From: Poronia punctata
Taxonomy: Eukaryota > Ascomycota > Sordariomycetes > Xylariales > Xylariaceae
Reading direction: 5' to 3'
Assembly: GCA_022579005.1 (NCBI GenBank)
Contig: MU401991.1
Span: forward strand, 1 to 12,361
DNA: 12,361 bases
The notes under the pieces: model-generated
The model's input: the letters and a program-made list of their open reading frames with translations, nothing else
Databases searched by the model: none
What the model was told of the DNA's origin: nothing
Program-made: the position numbers and the translations under genes
Part shown: piece after piece, positions 9,747 to 12,361 of the stretch
Position numbering within the stretch: the stretch's first letter is position 1
How the letters are laid out: every line of letters begins with the position of its first letter

Positions 9747-11408
9747 TCCGCCGTCTCGTGCAATAGTACTCGGTCTAGAATAGAGGATCATCCCAAGACA
9801 TTGTGTTTTTATACCCACCGTTATTTGCATGGTCTTGGGCGTTTACAAGGCCGCATGTAGTCTACATCGGTCCGGAATCATTAGGCAAGGTTCGGAGTTT
9901 TTCATTTACTTTCACATCATATTTGGGGAAACAAACAGGCATTATACATGGCGTTTCTGAGATGGCAATGCGTTGAGAGCATTTGTAACATATGGCGGTT
10001 GTGATTTTCAAAACCGAAGACGATTAGGAGGTTGTATCGCTTCGTTGAAACCCGAGAGCCTTACGCGTTATTTTCCTTGCTGGGGGAAGCGAAGATGCAG
10101 AGTAATCTTATGCCCGTAGCAGAAGACCAAGACAACATTTATTTTAAGGGGCGGCATGCGTCGCTGTCGTTTCTCCGTATGACCTGTTCATCTTCAGAAT
10201 ATGTTGAATCCTATGATGGGGACATAGACACTCTGGCCATTCAATTGTTAGGCGTTTGGCACACTGAGATAAAATACGTTGAATAGCATGACGTAGCGGG
10301 AATTGGACCCTGATTTTGTTCCTTATCTCGCCGTGCTTATCCATGGAGGTAATCCGATTGGTGACCGGAAACTAGAAAAACGGGCTTGGCAATGTCGGGC
10401 CATGGGCAGTTGTGTACCTCAAGTATTTTATTAGGTTACTCCTTTGCCGGGATCGGTAGACTTGAACACTGACTTGAGCATCCCTTTGCAAATATAATAT
10501 AGGTAGTTAGTCCATCTGTATGATTATGCATAAATTAAATTTGGCCACAAATCTCCAGATACCGCGTTGAAGTGGACAAATACTCGACTGGCTTGTAGGT
10601 AGAGGGAGATGTGCTACAATTTGCGCAGTACGTAGCATTCGGGCCCTCAAGTGCTTGACTATCACCTAGTAACGCAATTAATGAGTTGGTTTAATTATTT
10701 TATACGTTATTATAAGACCATAATAGGGGCAGTGTTCCCCGGCCTATCTAGATTACGAGACTCTAGATTAACGCCTCTTTACATGTACGTGTAGTTTAGA
10801 AGGGTATGTGTCTCATTCCCATTGCCTAAAATATTAGTAATTGTACGACTCCGGCCGAGCGGTACTTGATACCAAGACCGATTTTGACATTATAGGTTGT
10901 TGTTACTTATAGAAGCATAGGTACCTTACCTAGCCAATTTGTGATTTTGTGACTCATCTATGGCAGCATTGGATAAGAGTAATAAGTGTCAAATATATCA
11001 ATCCAATGTTGAAGATATAGGTTTCCCTTTTGTACGTGTAAAGGAGATGGATAAATCACAGGCTGGTAGGTAGATACGGTATGTACAGAGCTAGAGACAA
11101 CCGCCCCTTGCATTGGGCAGGTGACATTAAAGGTACAGAAGGCACTGCTGCGACTTATGACAGAATATGATGTAACTCAAAGGTAGCGGTAGAAGAAGGT
11201 ACATGACATTACCGGCAAAACTATGTGCCAATGAATATCCCTATTTCTAAGCATTTTGATTGGTCCTTATTCCCGGTCTTGGGTTGAACACAAAGAAACA
11301 ACAACACGAGACTGAGAAAGAGAGAGAGGGGGGAGGACGGTTCGTGGGAAATCTACTTATCTAACCTGATTGCTTACTTACCTACTTACTTAGTTTCTTC
11401 ATTTCCAG
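9747..11408. other. Intergenic region between cyclin and oxygenase
   Basis: This holds the cyclin 3' untranslated region and terminator, which I cannot delimit because no canonical AATAAA is evident near the stop, and the promoter of the downstream gene. The longest + frame, 10032-10286, begins at TTG; its first ATG at 10095 leaves 63 residues with no recognisable domain. Small features are TAGGTA-type words at about 10503, 10597, 10919 and 11066, a TCTAGATTA direct repeat (10747-10755 and 10762-10770), and an 8-bp inverted repeat CATTGGAT/ATCCAATG (10967-10974 and 11001-11008). Confidence 0.6.
11228..11263 (+). promoter_or_regulatory. Two CCAAT boxes upstream of the oxygenase
   Basis: CCAAT at 11228-11232 and the opposite-strand copy ATTGG at 11259-11263 lie 146-181 bases before the first ATG of the oxygenase, a usual promoter distance in filamentous fungi. 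The Hap/CBC complex that binds CCAAT often controls metabolic and mitochondrial genes. A 24-base pure-purine tract (11314-11337) follows and is probably in the promoter or leader. No ATG occurs between 11234 and 11408. Confidence 0.4.
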
Positions 11409-12212
11409 ATGCGATTTCTTAATTTGAACTCGATACGTAGATTTGTAACTACAACAACTACTACTACCATGGCGGCAGCGGCACGTAGTTCAAGACCAAG
11501 AATGCAGCGATGGTTTCCCGGCACTATCCAGCCCCTCGTGGTAAGTGCGCCGATGGCGGACGTGACGAATCCGAAACTTGTGAGCGAGGTTGTTCGAGCT
11601 GGTGGACTGGGTGGGTTTATTTTCTTTTCTGTCCTGTTCCTGTTCCTCTTCTAAAGTCACTTACTTACCTTTTAAAAAAGGTTTCATACAAGGTGGCAGG
11701 GCATTCAAGCCCGATGCTCCGGACCTACCTAAACTCGAGACGCAGTTAAAGCTCTCGAGGGACTTATTGAACCCGGATGGGCGTGATGATAGTAGTGATG
11801 GTATTCTTCCAATCGGTGTTGGTTTCGTCCTCTTCTCCGACTCTGCCGCGTCCCACTTTGGCGAGACGACGGTGCCCATCTTAGCCCGCCATCGTCCGGC
11901 TGCTGTCTGGTTATTCGCGCCTGATCCGGAGAAGCCAGAGACGTTGGGGCGCGTCATGGAATCTCTTCGCGGACGCGATAGTGGCTGGAAGCCGAAGATT
12001 GTCGTCCAGGTAGGTACCGTGGCTGCGGCCCGGGAGGCGGCTACGCTTGGTGCAGATGTCATTGTCGCGCAGGGAGTCGATGCTGGCGGGCATGGGTTCG
12101 TTAAGGCTGGTGGTATCATTAGCTTGGTCCCTGAGATTAAGGATATGTTGCGTGAGGAGTTCACCGATCGGGAGATTGCTGTTTGGGCTGCTGGTGGTAT
12201 TGCGGATGGACG
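11409..12212 (+). CDS. Nitronate monooxygenase (2-nitropropane dioxygenase family), 3' end missing
   Basis: FMN-dependent enzyme that oxidises alkyl nitronates, such as propionate 3-nitronate, to carbonyl compounds and nitrite. Exons 11409-11610 and 11681-12212 give 244 residues plus a split Arg codon, about two thirds of the usual ~350. Visible family motifs are SAPMADVTNPKL (46-57) and AGGLGFIQGG (64-73) near the start of the TIM barrel, VAQGVDAGGHG (196-206) with the expected catalytic base His205, and AAGGIADGR (237-245), a flavin phosphate-binding segment. Residues 1-32 have several Arg, many Ser/Thr and no acidic residue, resembling a mitochondrial presequence. ATG codons at 11409, 11469 (best context, ACCATGG) and 11502 are all possible starts; I use the first. 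A stretch like an intron end (TTTCTTCATTTCCAG) directly precedes it. Family assignment is firm; location and start are inferred. Confidence 0.92.
11611..11680 (+). other. Intron 1 of the oxygenase gene (70 bp)
   Basis: The donor is GTGGGT at 11611, branch-like CTTAC occurs twice at 11660-11668, and the acceptor is AAG at 11678-11680. Splicing joins the split Gly68 codon (phase 1) and restores the family motif AGGLGFIQGG, which neither unspliced frame contains. The intron is T-rich, and reading through it meets a stop at 11652. Confidence 0.9.
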
Positions 12213-12267
12213 GTAAGTGGTGATTTTTCCTCCCCCCCCCCTACCTTACCTACCTTTGGAATATGAT

Positions 12268-12359
<92 letters not shown>

Positions 12360-12361
12360 TC
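12213..12361 (+). other. Intron 2 of the oxygenase gene, running off the window
   Basis: GTAAGT at 12213 interrupts the Arg codon of the GGIADGR motif in phase 2, and the frame otherwise stops at once (TAA 12214-12216). No AG dinucleotide occurs from 12218 to the window end, so the acceptor lies outside. The visible part holds a run of 10 C (12232-12241), CTTAC/CCTAC branch-like words near 12245-12255, then a microsatellite. The intron is at least 149 bases, more than twice the length of the other two introns. Confidence 0.85.
12267..12361. repeat. (TTCT)n tetranucleotide microsatellite, open at the right edge
   Basis: An uninterrupted TTCT/TTTC array of 95 bases (nearly 24 units) continues to the last base, so its true length is unknown. 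It is pure pyrimidine on the + strand and lies inside intron 2 of the oxygenase gene. Assembly of such a run is error-prone, so the contig may end or be collapsed here. Confidence 0.97.

Noticed and set aside
10032..10286. 84-residue plus ORF downstream of the cyclin
   Set aside because: It starts at TTG; from its first ATG only 63 residues remain, with no known domain. It is likely 3' flanking sequence.
10849..10862. GGCCGAGCGGT, resembling a tRNA-Leu/Ser A box
   Set aside because: No acceptor stem, anticodon arm or B box (GGTTCGA-type) follows at the needed spacing.

Overview
The window looks like nuclear DNA of a filamentous ascomycete (Pezizomycotina; Sordariomycetes is my best guess). 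The reasons are short spliceosomal introns of 56 and 70 bp with GTAAGT/GTGGGT-type donors, CTNAC branch sites and AG acceptors, ATG starts with upstream CCAAT boxes, and two protein families typical of these fungi. There are no bacterial operons or Shine-Dalgarno-spaced genes. The species cannot be named from what is visible.

Layout. Positions 1 to about 7250 are gene-poor. I find no recognisable protein, tRNA or rRNA there. The stretch holds a cluster of simple repeats and an 18-bp minisatellite (128-385), a 15-A run (2931-2945), a back-to-back CCAAT pair (4816-4839), a perfect 14-bp inverted repeat with a nested hairpin (5914-5971), and many scattered copies of a TAGGTA/TACCTA motif. Positions 7250-7701 look like the 5' leader of the first gene, with two small overlapping upstream ORFs followed by 435 bases without any ATG. 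Positions 7702-9746 encode a two-exon, 662-residue Pho80/Pcl-type (Clg1-like) cyclin on the + strand. Positions 9747-11408 are intergenic, with two CCAAT boxes near the end. From 11409 to the right edge lies the 5' part of a nitronate monooxygenase (2-nitropropane dioxygenase family) gene, also on the + strand. It has one complete 70-bp intron and a second intron that runs off the window inside a long (TTTC)n microsatellite.

The two genes are tandem but about 1.66 kb apart, and nothing indicates a shared pathway. The cyclin is expected to partner a Pho85-family kinase. The oxygenase detoxifies alkyl nitronates and probably has a mitochondrial or dual location. I see no gene cluster, defence system or intact mobile element. 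The points most worth checking are the uORF arrangement before the cyclin, the alternative starts of the oxygenase, its microsatellite-filled intron, and the foldback element at 5914-5971.
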